Below, one piece after another: positions 54,392 to 64,000 of a stretch of DNA of 64,000 nucleotides (the first letter of the stretch is position 1; every line of letters starts with the position of its first letter). The stretch comes from Actinokineospora fastidiosa (lineage in GTDB: Bacteria > Actinomycetota > Actinomycetes > Mycobacteriales > Pseudonocardiaceae), in contig NZ_BMRB01000008.1 of the NCBI RefSeq assembly GCF_014648415.1, positions 1 to 64,000 on the forward strand, read 5' to 3'. The notes under the pieces were generated by a model. It did not search any database, was not told the DNA's origin, and was given only the letters and a program-made list of their open reading frames with translations. Position numbers and translations under genes: made by a program.

Positions 54392-55447
54392 ATGCGTGCG
54401 CTGACCGTTGTCCCGAAAACACCCGGGTCACTGGCGGTGACCGACGTGCCCGAACCGCGCCCGGGGCCCGACGACCTGCTGGTGGACGGCATCGCGCTGG
54501 GCGTGTGCGGGACGGACAAGGAGATCGCCCGCGGCGAGTACGGCTGGGCCCCGTCCGGGCAGGAGCGGCTGGTGCTCGGCCACGAGTCGCTGGGCCGGGT
54601 CCGCGCGGCGCCGGAGGGCGGCGATTTCGCCGAGGGCGATCTGGTGGTCGGCGTGGTGCGGCGCCCGGACCCCCGCCCGTGCGGCGCGTGCGCCCGGGGC
54701 GAGTTCGACATGTGCCGCAACGGCGAGTACACCGAGCGCGGGATCAAGGAGATCGACGGCTACGGCAGCCAGGTGTGGACCGTGCACCGCGACTACGCCG
54801 TGCGGCTCGACCCCCGGCTGGAGCGGGTCGGGATGCTGATGGAGCCCACCACGGTCGTCGCCAAGGCGTGGGAGCAGATCGAGCGCGTGGGGGCGCGGGC
54901 GTGGTTCGAGCCCAAGCGGCTGCTGGTCACCGGCGCAGGCCCGATCGGGCTGCTCGCCGCGCTGCTCGGCAGTCAGCGCGGGCTGGAGGTGCACGTGGTC
55001 GACCTGGTGACCGACGGCCCGAAGCCGGGGCTGGTCAAGGCGCTCGGCGCGATCTACCACCACGACCCGGTCGCCGAGGTCGCGCCGCGGCTCGAACCCG
55101 ACGTGGTCATCGAGGCCACCGGCGTCGGCGCTGTCGTCTTCGACACGATCGCCAACACCGCCCCCTACGGGATCGTCTGCCTCACCGGGGTCTCGCCTGC
55201 TGGCCGCAAGCTGGACGTCGACGCGGGCGGAATCAACCGGGACATGGTGCTGGAGAACGACGTCGTGCTCGGCTCGGTCAACGCCAACCTGCGCCACTAC
55301 CGGCAGGCCGCCGACGCGCTGGCCGGGGCCGATGTGGACTGGCTCGAGGAGATGGTCACCCGCAGGGTGCCGCTGAGCCGCGCCGAGGAGGCCTTCGACG
55401 CGCGGCCGAACGACGTCAAGACCGTCATCGACCTGGACGAGTCGTGA
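54392..55447 (+). CDS. Glucose 1-dehydrogenase-like zinc MDR
   Basis: A 351-residue medium-chain dehydrogenase. Catalytic zinc ligands: Cys39 (GVCGTDKE) and GHE; structural zinc Cys4 in PCGACARGEFDMC; NAD(P)-binding VTGAGPIGLLAALLG. The pattern (NLRHY, VLENDVVLGSVN) matches archaeal-type glucose dehydrogenases that make gluconolactone. It is coupled (GTGA) to a GH15 enzyme that would free glucose. Confidence 0.85.
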   Translation: MRALTVVPKTPGSLAVTDVPEPRPGPDDLLVDGIALGVCGTDKEIARGEYGWAPSGQERLVLGHESLGRVRAAPEGGDFAEGDLVVGVVRRPDPRPCGACARGEFDMCRNGEYTERGIKEIDGYGSQVWTVHRDYAVRLDPRLERVGMLMEPTTVVAKAWEQIERVGARAWFEPKRLLVTGAGPIGLLAALLGSQRGLEVHVVDLVTDGPKPGLVKALGAIYHHDPVAEVAPRLEPDVVIEATGVGAVVFDTIANTAPYGIVCLTGVSPAGRKLDVDAGGINRDMVLENDVVLGSVNANLRHYRQAADALAGADVDWLEEMVTRRVPLSRAEEAFDARPNDVKTVIDLDES

Positions 55448-57291
55448 CGGCGCGGACGACGCCCGCCGGGATCGAGGACTACGCGCTGCTCGGCGACCTG
55501 CAGACGGCCGCCCTGCTGGCCCGCGACGGCGGCATCGACTGGCTGTGCCTGCCGCGGTTCGACTCGCCCGCCTGCTTCGCCATGCTGCTGGCCGACCAGG
55601 AGGCGGGCATGTGGCGGCTGGCGCCCGCGTCCGGCGGGGTGGCGAGCAGGCGCGGGTACGTGGGCGACTCGCTGATCATGTCGTCGGAGTGGGACACCCC
55701 CGACGGGACGGTCCGCGTGCTGGACTTCATGCCCCCGCGCGGCGAGGCGGCCGACGTCGTGCGGATCGTGGAGGGCGTCAGCGGGGCCGTGCCCATGCGG
55801 ATGGAGCTGCGGCTGCGGTTCGACTACGGCTCGATCGCGCCGTGGGTCCGGCACAACGGCGGTGAGCTGGTGGCGATCGCCGGTCCGGACGCGGTGTGGG
55901 TGCACACGCCCGTCCCGCTGCACGGGCACCAGATGGCGACCGTGGCGGAGTTCACCGTCCGGCCGGGCGAGCGGGTCCCGTTCGTGCTGACGCACAAGCC
56001 GTCGCACCTGCCCGCGCCCCAGCCGGTCGACGCCGAGCAGGCGCTGCGCGACACCGAGCGGTTCTGGGCGGACTGGATCGGCAAGTGCGACTACTCGGGG
56101 CGCTGGTCGTCGGCGGTGCGGCGCGCGTTGATCACGCTCAAGGCGCTGACGTACGCGCCGACCGGCGGCATCGTGGCGGCCGCGACGACGTCCCTGCCGG
56201 AGGACCTGGGCGGCTCGCGCAACTGGGACTACCGGTACTGCTGGCTGCGCGACGCGACCTTCACCCTGCAGGCGCTCATCGGCACCGGCTTCGTCGACGA
56301 GGCGCGGGCCTGGCGCGAGTGGCTGGTCCGCGCGGTGGCGGGCGACCCGCAGAAGCTGCAGATCATGTACGGGCTGGACGGCTCGCGGCGGCTCCCGGAG
56401 TACACACTGGACTGGCTGCCCGGGTACCAGGGCGCGGCCCCGGTGCGTATCGGCAACGGCGCGGCGACGCAGTTCCAGCTCGACGTCTGGGGCGAGGTCC
56501 TCGACGGCCTGCACCTGGCGCGCGAGGCCGGGCTGCCGACGCTGGACCCCGCGTGGGACCTGCAGCGCGCGCTGCTGGACTTCCTGGAGGGCCACTGGGA
56601 CGACCCCGACAAGAGCCTGTGGGAGGTGCGCGGGCCCGACCGGCACTTCGTCCACTCGAAGGTGATGGCGTGGGCTGGCGTGGACCGCGCGGTGGACACC
56701 GTGGAGAACCACGGCCTCGACGGCCCGGTCGACCGGTGGCGCGCCCTGCGCGAACGCATCCACAGCGAGGTCTGCGCGAAGGGGTACGACGCGGAGCGGG
56801 AGACGTTCACCCAGTTCTACGGCTCGCGCGGGCTGGACGCGGCGCTATTGCTGTTGCCCAGGGTCGGGTTCCTGCCATGGGACGACCCACGCGTGCGCGG
56901 CACCGTCGACGCGGTCCGCCGCGAGCTGTCCGAGGACGGCTTCCTCCTGCGGTACCGAGTGGACGCCGACGGCGGGGTGGACGGGCTGCCGGGGGAGGAG
57001 GCGACCTTCCTGCTCTGCTCCTTCTGGCTCGCCGACGCCCTGCACAACACCGGCCGCCGGGAGGAGGCGACAGCGCTGTTCGAGCGCCTCCTGAGCCTCC
57101 GCAACGACGTCGGCCTCCTGAGCGAGGAGTACGACACCAGGACCGGCAGGCTCGTGGGCAACACCCCCCAGGCGTTCAGCATGGTCGGCCTGGTCAACAC
57201 CGCCCGCCAACTCACCGGCAGCCGCACCACCACCTCGGCGTCCCGGGGCGAGCAGGATTTGGACCGGGGGAGCCGGGGACGGCGGAGGTAG
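55444..57291 (+). CDS. GH15 glycoside hydrolase (trehalase/glucoamylase-type)
   Basis: A 615-residue GH15 protein with the beta-sandwich N-terminus (YALLGDLQTAALLARDGGIDW) and alpha6/alpha6 barrel (GGSRNWDYRYCWLRDATFTL, FVHSKVMAWAGVDRAV). Mycobacterial homologues of this form are trehalases; glucoamylase is an alternative. No signal peptide. The last 25 residues are Arg/Ser-rich and abut a repeat region. With the dehydrogenase it suggests trehalose -> glucose -> gluconolactone. Confidence 0.88.
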   Translation: MTARTTPAGIEDYALLGDLQTAALLARDGGIDWLCLPRFDSPACFAMLLADQEAGMWRLAPASGGVASRRGYVGDSLIMSSEWDTPDGTVRVLDFMPPRGEAADVVRIVEGVSGAVPMRMELRLRFDYGSIAPWVRHNGGELVAIAGPDAVWVHTPVPLHGHQMATVAEFTVRPGERVPFVLTHKPSHLPAPQPVDAEQALRDTERFWADWIGKCDYSGRWSSAVRRALITLKALTYAPTGGIVAAATTSLPEDLGGSRNWDYRYCWLRDATFTLQALIGTGFVDEARAWREWLVRAVAGDPQKLQIMYGLDGSRRLPEYTLDWLPGYQGAAPVRIGNGAATQFQLDVWGEVLDGLHLAREAGLPTLDPAWDLQRALLDFLEGHWDDPDKSLWEVRGPDRHFVHSKVMAWAGVDRAVDTVENHGLDGPVDRWRALRERIHSEVCAKGYDAERETFTQFYGSRGLDAALLLLPRVGFLPWDDPRVRGTVDAVRRELSEDGFLLRYRVDADGGVDGLPGEEATFLLCSFWLADALHNTGRREEATALFERLLSLRNDVGLLSEEYDTRTGRLVGNTPQAFSMVGLVNTARQLTGSRTTTSASRGEQDLDRGSRGRRR

Positions 57292-58013
57292 CCGGGTGGG
57301 TTGAGGGGGTCGGGCGCGGGCTTGATGGCCCTGGGCGGATCGATCCGGTTGGACGGGCCTCGGTTGTGGGCTGCGAGTCTGGGCGGGTTGATTCTGTGGG
57401 GTGGGGCTGTGGGTTTGCGGATCTGGATTGGCTGATGCGGTAAGGCGGGCTTGCGGGCCTGGGTGGGCCGACCCTGGTTGGTCGGGCTTCGGTCGGTGGG
57501 TCTGGGTGGGCTGGTGCGGTGGGCGGGGCTGCGGGGTTGCGGGCTTAAGTGGGGCCGAACCCGGTTGGTCGGGGCCTCGGTTGCAGGTTGTGGGTCTGGG
57601 TGGGCCGACGCGGTGGGCGGGCTTGCGCCTTTGCGGGTCTGGGTGGGTTGATTCGGTTGGGTGGGGCTGCGGGTCTGGATTGGCTGATGCGGTGGGGCGG
57701 GCTTGCGGGCCTGGGTGGGCCGATCCCGGTTGGTCGGGCTTCGGTTGCAGGGTGTGGGTCTGGGTGGGCTGGTGCGGTGGGCGGGACTGCGCGATTGCGG
57801 GTCCGGGTGGGGCCGATCCGGTTGGACGGGCCTCGGTCACAGGCTGCGCGCCCGGGTGGGCTGATGCGGTGGGCGGGGCTGCGGGTGTGCGGGTCCGGGT
57901 GGGCGATTCGGTTCGGCGACTGTGGCTGCCAGCGCGGCCTCCGGCTGCTGTCGGCCCGGCCTCGGAGCGCGCGAGCGTTGTCCTGGTTGGACAGCGCCGT
58001 CGCCGGGCGGGTG
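57292..58013. repeat. G-rich degenerate tandem repeats, no gene seen
   Basis: The + strand consists of variants of GGGTGGGCTGATGCGGTGGG and GGTTGGTCGGGCTTCGGTTG with a ~60-bp sub-period and a longer ~250-bp period (compare 57427 and 57677). G skew is very strong. Frames here encode only Gly/Trp/Val-rich repeats. It lies between convergent genes. Confidence 0.75.
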
Positions 58014-58550
58014 TCAGGGCAGTAGGGCGCGGACCAGGTAGTCGACGCTGGTGTCCGGGGTGGACTCGGGGACGGCGCGGCGGAGGGTTACCCAGCCGAC
58101 GTAGGTGGCGTAGGCGACGCGGGCGCGGTCGTGGGGGTCGGGGGCGCCTGCGGCGGCGAAGGCCTCGGTCAGGTAGGCGATGCGCCTGCCGGTGACGCGG
58201 TGGAGGACGGGGGCGACCTGCGCGTCCTCGGCGTGGGCGACCAGGGCGGCCTCCAGGCCCTCCGTGGGGTCGTCGGTGATGGCCATGCGGAACAGCGTGG
58301 CCAGGCGCTCCCGGGGGTCGGCGATGGGAGCGACCTCCTCGATCAGGGCGGTGGTGCCCTTCTGCTCCCACCATTCGAGTGCGGCGTCGAGCAGGGCTGC
58401 GCGGTCGGCGAAGTGCCAGTAGAAGCTGCCCCTGGTCACCCCCAGCTCCGTCGCCAGCGGGTCGACCGCGACCGCGGCGACGCCGCCGCGGGCCAGCGCG
58501 GCCAGGGCGGCGGTGATCCAACTCTCGCGGCTCAACCTGGGCTTCGGCAC
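58014..58550 (-). CDS. TetR-family transcriptional repressor
   Basis: A 178-residue TetR regulator: N-terminal helix-turn-helix (about 8-55: GVAAVAVDPLATELGVTRGSFYWHFADRAALL is the family pattern, written here as position guide only in part: LGVTRGSFYWHF) and a ligand domain. It is divergent from a small membrane protein, with two palindromes between them. The GTG start has an SD-like GGAG too close, so a slightly different start is possible. Confidence 0.88.
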   Translation of the reverse strand: MPKPRLSRESWITAALAALARGGVAAVAVDPLATELGVTRGSFYWHFADRAALLDAALEWWEQKGTTALIEEVAPIADPRERLATLFRMAITDDPTEGLEAALVAHAEDAQVAPVLHRVTGRRIAYLTEAFAAAGAPDPHDRARVAYATYVGWVTLRRAVPESTPDTSVDYLVRALLP

Positions 58551-58552
58551 CT

Positions 58553-58570
58553 CCGTACACTACTGTACGG
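58553..58570. promoter_or_regulatory. TetR operator 1
   Basis: CCGTACACTACTGTACGG: 7-bp arms, 4-bp spacer, next to the TetR start. Confidence 0.7.
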
Positions 58571-58575
58571 ATTGA

Positions 58576-58593
58576 CCATACAGTGGTGTATGG
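58576..58593. promoter_or_regulatory. TetR operator 2
   Basis: CCATACAGTGGTGTATGG: same geometry as operator 1, starts 23 bp away, so two dimers could bind side by side over both divergent promoters. Confidence 0.7.
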
Positions 58594-58605
58594 AAGGAGT
58601 CGGAG

Positions 58606-59022
58606 ATGACCGTCGTCGTCTGGGCGCTGGTGGTGGCGCTGGTGTTGATCGCGATCCAGCACGTGGTCTGGATGATCAGCCCGTGGCCGTTGCGCACGCC
58701 CGAGGAACTCGCCCGGAAGGTGGTCGGCGTCGAGGCCGACCGGCTGCCCAGCAGGCCGCTGACGTTCGGCGTCGTCGTGCTCCTGGCGGCCGCGGCCTAC
58801 CTCGTTGCCGCGCGCGGCGGCCTTGTCGACGCGCCGGGGCCGGAGTGGCTGGTCACCGTCGGCGCGGGCGGCGTCGCGGTGGTGCTGCTGGCCCGCGGCC
58901 TCTCCGGGATGGCCACGTCGCTGCGCAGGGACACCGAGTTCGCGCACTGGGACGTGCGGATCTACTCGCCGCTGTCGCTGACCCTGGGCGTGCTCGGCGC
59001 GGTGGTGACCCTGCTCGCGTGA
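58606..59022 (+). CDS. DUF3995-like small membrane protein
   Basis: A 138-residue protein with four predicted helices (VVVWALVVALVLIAIQHVVW, LTFGVVVLLAAAAYLVA and two more). Strong SD (AAGGAGTCGGAG). Probably the main target of the divergent TetR repressor. Function unknown. Confidence 0.75.
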   Translation: MTVVVWALVVALVLIAIQHVVWMISPWPLRTPEELARKVVGVEADRLPSRPLTFGVVVLLAAAAYLVAARGGLVDAPGPEWLVTVGAGGVAVVLLARGLSGMATSLRRDTEFAHWDVRIYSPLSLTLGVLGAVVTLLA

Positions 59023-59076
59023 TCTGGGTCCCCTCGATGCTGCCGAGGGTGGGCGGGGATGAAAGGATCGGTCCCC

Positions 59077-59340
59077 GTGAAGACGTTCGACGAGCTGTTC
59101 GCCGAGCTCAGCGACCGCGCGACGACCCGGCCGGAAGGCTCGGGCACCGTCGCGGCGCTGGACGCGGGCGTGCACGCCCAGGGCAAGAAGGTGCTGGAGG
59201 AGGCGGGCGAGGTGTGGATCGCCGCCGAGCACGAGTCCGACGAGCGCCTGGCCGAGGAGGTCTCCCAGCTCCTGTACCGCGTGCAGGTGCTGATGCTGGG
59301 CCGCGGCCTGACCCTGGAGGACGTCTACCGACATCTGTGA
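59077..59340 (+). CDS. hisE: Phosphoribosyl-ATP pyrophosphatase
   Basis: An 87-residue HisE ([53 protein letters not shown]). It hydrolyses PR-ATP to PR-AMP, the second step of histidine synthesis. GTG start after AAAGGAT; an ATG 18 nt upstream is less likely. Followed by hisG. Confidence 0.95.
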   Translation: MKTFDELFAELSDRATTRPEGSGTVAALDAGVHAQGKKVLEEAGEVWIAAEHESDERLAEEVSQLLYRVQVLMLGRGLTLEDVYRHL

Positions 59341-59385
59341 GGCGCGTGTCCCGGCCACCCCCTCACACCCTCCATTGGAGCCCCC

Positions 59386-60231
59386 ATGCTGCGCGTCGCA
59401 GTCCCCAACAAAGGCGCCCTCGCCGCCGCCGCGTCCGAGATGCTCTCCGAGGCCGGATACCGCCAGCGCCACGAGTCGCGCGACCTGACGGTCATCGACC
59501 CGGCCAACGAGGTCGAGTTCTTCTTCCTGCGCCCCAAGGACATCGCCATCTACGTCGGCTCCGGCGAGCTCGACCTCGGCATCACCGGCCGCGACCTGGC
59601 GCTGGACTCCCGCGCCCCGGTCACCGAGCGCCTGGCGCTCGGCTTCGGCGGGTCCACCTTCCGCTACGCCGCCCCCGCCGGTCGCGAGTGGAAGGTCACC
59701 GACCTCGCGGGCAGGCGGCTGGCGACCAGCTACCCCAACCTGGTCGTCGACGACCTGGCCCGCCACGGCGTCACCGCCGACGTGATCCGCCTCGACGGCG
59801 CGGTCGAGATCTCCATCCAGCTCGGCGTCGCCGACGCGGTGGCCGACGTGGTCGGCTCCGGCCGCACGCTGCGCCAGCACAACCTGGTCGCCTTCGGCGA
59901 GGCCATCTGCGTGTCCGAGGCCGTGCTCGTGGAGCGGGCCAACGCGGAGCCGTCGGCCGCCCGGGACCAGCTCGCCGCGCGACTGCAGGGCGTGGTGTTC
60001 GCCCAGCAGTACATGATGCTGGACTACGACTGCCCGAAGTCCCTGTTGGACGCCGCGATCGAGATCACCCCGGGCCTGGAGTCGCCCACGGTGGCGCCGC
60101 TGGCCAGCGCCGACTGGGTCGCGGTGCGGGCCATGGTGCCGCGCAAGGACGTCAACGCGACCATGGACGAGCTGGCCGCGCTGGGCGCGAAGGCCGTGCT
60201 GGCCTCCGACATCCGGGCCTGCAGGCTCTAG
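59386..60231 (+). CDS. hisG: ATP phosphoribosyltransferase (long form)
   Basis: A 281-residue HisG long form with the catalytic part ([55 protein letters not shown]) and the C-terminal ACT-like domain for histidine feedback. First step of histidine synthesis. 45 nt after hisE. Confidence 0.96.
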   Translation: MLRVAVPNKGALAAAASEMLSEAGYRQRHESRDLTVIDPANEVEFFFLRPKDIAIYVGSGELDLGITGRDLALDSRAPVTERLALGFGGSTFRYAAPAGREWKVTDLAGRRLATSYPNLVVDDLARHGVTADVIRLDGAVEISIQLGVADAVADVVGSGRTLRQHNLVAFGEAICVSEAVLVERANAEPSAARDQLAARLQGVVFAQQYMMLDYDCPKSLLDAAIEITPGLESPTVAPLASADWVAVRAMVPRKDVNATMDELAALGAKAVLASDIRACRL

Positions 60232-61082
60232 TCCGCGCGGTCCACAAGCGACTCGTCGCTCGCATCAGGCTCCGGCCACCCCGGGTACTCCGGCGGCGTG
60301 CCGCCGAACTCGGGGCAGTGGGCCTGGTGCGAGCACCAGTCGCACAGCCGCGACCGGTTGGGGCGGAAGTCGCCCGTGCGGCCCGCCCGCAGGATCGCCT
60401 GCCAGATCGCGTCCAGCGTCCGCTCGAACCGGGTCAGCTCGGCCTCGTCCGGCGTGTACGCCAGGGACTGCCGGTCGGCCAGGTACATCAGCCGCAGCTG
60501 GCGGGGGACCACGCCGCGCAGCCGCCACAGCGCCAGCGCGTAGAACTTCATCTGGAACAGCGCCTTGGCCTCGCCGATCTCCCGGGGCGCCGTGCCGGTC
60601 TTGTAGTCCACCACCCGGATCTCGCCGGTCGGCGCGACGTCCAGCCGGTCGATGTACCCGCGGAGCAGGACCCCGCTGGGCAACTCGGTCTCGACCAGCA
60701 GCTCGCACGCCTCCGGCTCCAGCCGCCGCGGGTCCTCCAGCTCGAAGTACCCGCCCAGCAGCGCGCCCGCCGAGTCCAGCGCGCCGCCGGAGAGCAGCGT
60801 GGCCAGCGCTGGCTGCTCGGCCACCAGCCGCTCCCACGTCGGGGCCACGAGCTCCTGGGCCCGCGACAGCACCCGCTCCTCCCGGGGCAGCCCGAACAGC
60901 TGCTCCAGCACTGCGTGCACGACCGTGCCGCGCAGCTGCGCGGCCGACGGCGTCTCCGGCAGCTTGTCGATCGCCCGGAAGCGGTACAGCAGGGGGCACT
61001 GCTTGAAGTCGCCCGCCCGCGACGGCGACAGCGCGGGCCTGCGCGGCGGGGCGCTCTCCTCGGCGACGAGATCGGGAAGCAT
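60228..61082 (-). CDS. RecB-like PD-(D/E)XK nuclease (Cas4/AddB type with Fe-S Cys)
   Basis: A 284-residue nuclease: [18 protein letters not shown] (first Cys), [12 protein letters not shown], catalytic [10 protein letters not shown], and C-terminal [14 protein letters not shown] giving the Cys cluster for a 4Fe-4S. Actinobacterial RecB-family exonuclease, common next to hisG in this group. No cas genes nearby. Overlaps hisG by 4 nt. Confidence 0.9.
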   Translation of the reverse strand: MLPDLVAEESAPPRRPALSPSRAGDFKQCPLLYRFRAIDKLPETPSAAQLRGTVVHAVLEQLFGLPREERVLSRAQELVAPTWERLVAEQPALATLLSGGALDSAGALLGGYFELEDPRRLEPEACELLVETELPSGVLLRGYIDRLDVAPTGEIRVVDYKTGTAPREIGEAKALFQMKFYALALWRLRGVVPRQLRLMYLADRQSLAYTPDEAELTRFERTLDAIWQAILRAGRTGDFRPNRSRLCDWCSHQAHCPEFGGTPPEYPGWPEPDASDESLVDRAD

Positions 61083-61144
61083 GGCCTGACCATATAGTCG
61101 GCGACCGACAGCCCCGGATCACCCCCATCCCACACCCGCCGCTC

Positions 61145-61150
61145 TACGCT
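61145..61150 (+). promoter_or_regulatory. -10 box of a leaderless start
   Basis: TACGCT ends 7 nt before the ATG of the S2P gene, which has no SD. Confidence 0.45.
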
Positions 61151-61157
61151 GGGCCGG

Positions 61158-62279
61158 ATGTCGAGCACGGCGCCACCCGCCCCGCCCGGCGGCGGACTCC
61201 TGCTGTTCCGCTTCCGCGGCGTCCCGGTCGTGCTCGCCCCGTCGTGGTGGCTGGGCGCGGTCGCGATCGTCGTCCTCTACACGCCGCTGGTCGAGCGGCT
61301 GCTCCCCGGCGCGACCACGACGTCCTCCGTCGCCCTCGCGGCCGCGTTCGCGGTGCTGCTCGGGCTGTCCGTGCTGGCCCACGAGATGGGGCACTGCGTG
61401 ACGGCGCTGCGGCTGGGCCTGCCGGTGCGCAGGCTGCGGCTGTTCCTGCTCGGCGGCCTCGCCGAGATCGCCAGGACCCCGCGCAGGCCCGCCCACGAGG
61501 GCGTGGTCGCCGCCGCGGGCCCTGCGGTGTCCATCGTGCTCGCTGCCCTCTTCGGCGCGATGGTGCTGGTCCTGCCCGGGCAGGGGGCGCTATGGCTGCT
61601 CGTGCTGGAGTGCGCCTTCGCCAACGTCGCCGTCGCCGTGTTCAACCTGCTGCCCGGCCTGCCCCTCGACGGCGGGCGCATGCTGCGCGCGGGCGTCTGG
61701 GCGATGACCGGCCGCCGCGCGACGGGCACCCGCGCCGCCGCGGTCGGCGGCTGGGTCGTGGCGGGCCTGCTGGTCGCCTGGGCGCTCTGGGGCGTGGCCA
61801 CCGAGTCCCCCGACCGCTGGCTCCGCCTGGGCATCTGCCTGTTCACCGCCTGGTTCGTGGTGGCGGGCGCGGGCGGCGAGCTGGCCGCGGAGCAGCGGCC
61901 GCTGCCCGAGGGGTTCCGGCTCGCCGACGTCGTGCGCCCGATCCTGCAGCTGCCCGCCGAGAGCCCGGTCGCCGACGCCCTCGCCGCCGCTGCGGGCCGG
62001 GGCGTCGTGCTGGTGCGCGCGGACGGCGTGGCCGCCGGGCTGCTCGACCAGGCCGCCGCCGAGCGGCTGGCCGCCAGCTCGCCGTTCTCCCCGGCCGAAC
62101 TGGCCGCCGAGCCGATCCGGCCGGAGTCGGTGCTGCTGGCCTCCGAGCCGGTCGCCGACATCGTCGACCGGGTGCGCGAGACCGCCGCGTGGCAGTTCGT
62201 CGTGGTCGACGACGACGGCAGGCCGTCCGGGGTGCTGCTGCGCACCGACCTCGGCGCCGCGCTCGACGGGGCTGGCTGA
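61158..62279 (+). CDS. Site-2 protease (M50) with C-terminal CBS region
   Basis: A 373-residue membrane metalloprotease with HExxH as HEMGH (about 75) and the third ligand Asp in NLLPGLPLDGGRML; about six helices, then a CBS-like domain (about 255-373). S2P enzymes cut membrane-bound substrates; the target is unknown. Conserved upstream of TrmI in actinobacteria. Confidence 0.92.
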   Translation: MSSTAPPAPPGGGLLLFRFRGVPVVLAPSWWLGAVAIVVLYTPLVERLLPGATTTSSVALAAAFAVLLGLSVLAHEMGHCVTALRLGLPVRRLRLFLLGGLAEIARTPRRPAHEGVVAAAGPAVSIVLAALFGAMVLVLPGQGALWLLVLECAFANVAVAVFNLLPGLPLDGGRMLRAGVWAMTGRRATGTRAAAVGGWVVAGLLVAWALWGVATESPDRWLRLGICLFTAWFVVAGAGGELAAEQRPLPEGFRLADVVRPILQLPAESPVADALAAAAGRGVVLVRADGVAAGLLDQAAAERLAASSPFSPAELAAEPIRPESVLLASEPVADIVDRVRETAAWQFVVVDDDGRPSGVLLRTDLGAALDGAG

Positions 62280-62322
62280 ACCGGCGCGCACGCGCTCTGC
62301 GACCATGTCCCGGTTTGCTTAA

Positions 62323-63168
<846 letters not shown>

Positions 63169-63172
63169 CCGT

Positions 63173-63916
63173 CTACAGGCTCACGCACCAGCCGTTGTCC
63201 TCCTGGCTGAGCAGGATCGGGAACGGCTCGTCGCCCACCGAGGTCTTGGTGTTGACGGTGGCGAAGGTGCCCGCCACCTCGACCTGGCCGGAGATCTCCA
63301 CCGTCCCGTTCGCCGCGACGATGGCGGTGTACATCAGGCCGGGCGGCTCGGTGCTCGCGCAGACCAGGTCGCCCGCCGCGGACTCGTCGCGGTCGTTGAC
63401 GGCGTCGACGTAGGCCTGGGCCACCGCGTCCGGGTCGTCCCCGCCGCCCCCGCCGGAGTCCCGCTCGGTGGTGGTCGGGTCGGCCGACTCCTCCGTGGTC
63501 TCCTCGGTGGTGGTCTCCTCCTCGGAGGTGGTGGTGCGCGGCGGCGCGGTCGTGCTGCCGCCGCTGCCCGCGGTCTGGCCGCTGTCGCGGGTGAGGAAGT
63601 ACACGCCGACGCCCGCGCCGCCGAGGACGAGCAGGGCGATCGCGACGATGGCCACGATCTTGCCGGTGTTGTTGCCCTTGGGCGGCTCGCCGCCGCCGTA
63701 GGGCTGCTGGTAGCCGTACTGCTGGTCGTAGCCGGGCTGGCCGTAGGGCTGCTGCTGGCCGAACACCGGCTGGGCGTAGCCCGGTTGCGGCTGTCCGTAG
63801 GGGTCCGGCTGCTGTCCGTAGGGACCGGGCTGCTGGCCGTACGGGTCCGGCTGCTGGCCGTACGGGTCCGGCTGCTGGCCGTACGGGTTCTGGCCGTAGG
63901 GGGGTGGCGTGGTCAT
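63173..63916 (-). CDS. Pro/Gln/Tyr-rich single-pass membrane protein with NTF2-like outer domain
   Basis: A 247-residue protein: cytosolic tandem repeats of PYGQQPD (about 10-75), one TM helix (about 88-110: IVAIVAIALLVLGGAGVGVYF), a Thr/Glu-rich linker and an extracellular domain (about 160-247) that looks NTF2/DUF4878-like (AQAYVDAVNDRDESAAGDLVC). Function unknown; the repeat tail resembles low-complexity scaffolds seen in envelope proteins of actinomycetes. Confidence 0.8.
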   Translation of the reverse strand: MTTPPPYGQNPYGQQPDPYGQQPDPYGQQPGPYGQQPDPYGQPQPGYAQPVFGQQQPYGQPGYDQQYGYQQPYGGGEPPKGNNTGKIVAIVAIALLVLGGAGVGVYFLTRDSGQTAGSGGSTTAPPRTTTSEEETTTEETTEESADPTTTERDSGGGGGDDPDAVAQAYVDAVNDRDESAAGDLVCASTEPPGLMYTAIVAANGTVEISGQVEVAGTFATVNTKTSVGDEPFPILLSQEDNGWCVSL

Positions 63917-64000
63917 GGCCCGACTCCTCGGATCGCCCGCTGGGGGGTGTTGGCTGGTTGTGCGAAGGGTGGCGCGGTCAGGCCGTTTCCTCCCCGCAGA
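63917..64000. other. Upstream region at the window edge
   Basis: 84 bp upstream of the Pro/Gln-rich protein gene; its promoter should lie here. No gene seen. Confidence 0.5.

Noticed and set aside
57401-58195. Gly/Trp-rich 264-residue frame
   Set aside because: Reads through tandem repeats and into the antisense of TetR; no start signal.

Overview
The window looks like a chromosomal segment of a high-GC actinomycete, most likely a member of the Pseudonocardiaceae or a close relative. Support comes from the mycothiol gene mshC, a four-gene conservon, DasR-type GntR control of chitin genes, XRE-DUF5753/DUF397 pairs, many GTG/TTG starts, ATGA/GTGA-coupled operons, leaderless starts and G+C around 70%. 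Names are from motif recognition only; no database search was run.

Layout: (1) 1-300, the end of an rRNA operon: spacer, 5S rRNA and a strong terminator. (2) 316-2373, a MarR regulator and a GNAT-DUF4180 fusion, then an isochorismatase-like gene behind an iron box. (3) 2401-17471, a large chitin/GlcNAc block: secreted GH18 chitinase, the das locus (dasR divergent from dasABC plus a GH3 hexosaminidase), a cytosolic GH20, and a divergent pair of operons encoding a lactonase-like beta-propeller, a D-aminoacylase-type deacetylase, a fold-III PLP deaminase, a PfkB kinase, an IclR regulator and a RidA protein. These enzymes fit an oxidative route N-acetylglucosaminate -> glucosaminate -> 2-keto-3-deoxygluconate -> KDPG, and GH20 shares an operator-like palindrome with them. 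(4) 17.5-22 kb, a Spo0M-like protein, 1 kb of G-rich repeats, a PPOX protein, a 24-bp-spaced palindrome array and a trypsin-like protease fused to a NUC1-type nuclease. (5) 22.2-26.2 kb, a conservon. (6) 26.2-31 kb, XRE/DUF397 genes, a mycothiol-dependent-isomerase-like protein, and a tryptophanase-DMATS prenyltransferase pair (a minimal prenyl-indole pathway). (7) 31.4-41 kb, two CNNM/HlyC membrane proteins, a three-gene sensory operon (RR-PP2C, CHASE3 kinase, response regulator), an unusual SDR and a copper-storage-like protein. (8) 41.2-49.6 kb, HrpA helicase, a class-3 lipase pseudogene, a MEDS-ATPase sensor, a voltage-sensor-like protein, a ~105-bp tandem repeat array and a subtilase with a tiny coupled partner. 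(9) 49.7-64 kb, mostly conserved housekeeping: mshC, PAC2, HAD, glucose dehydrogenase-GH15, TetR/membrane protein, hisE-hisG, a RecB-like nuclease, an S2P protease, TrmI and a Pro/Gln-rich membrane protein.

The two most striking signals are the chitin-linked oxidative amino-sugar operon with its shared operators, and a family of GATGATG-N-CATCATC palindromes. The palindromes occur as a regular 24-bp array at 19.97-20.11 kb and as large perfect palindromes (36 and 46 bp) at 50.96-51.54 kb, both times between convergent genes.
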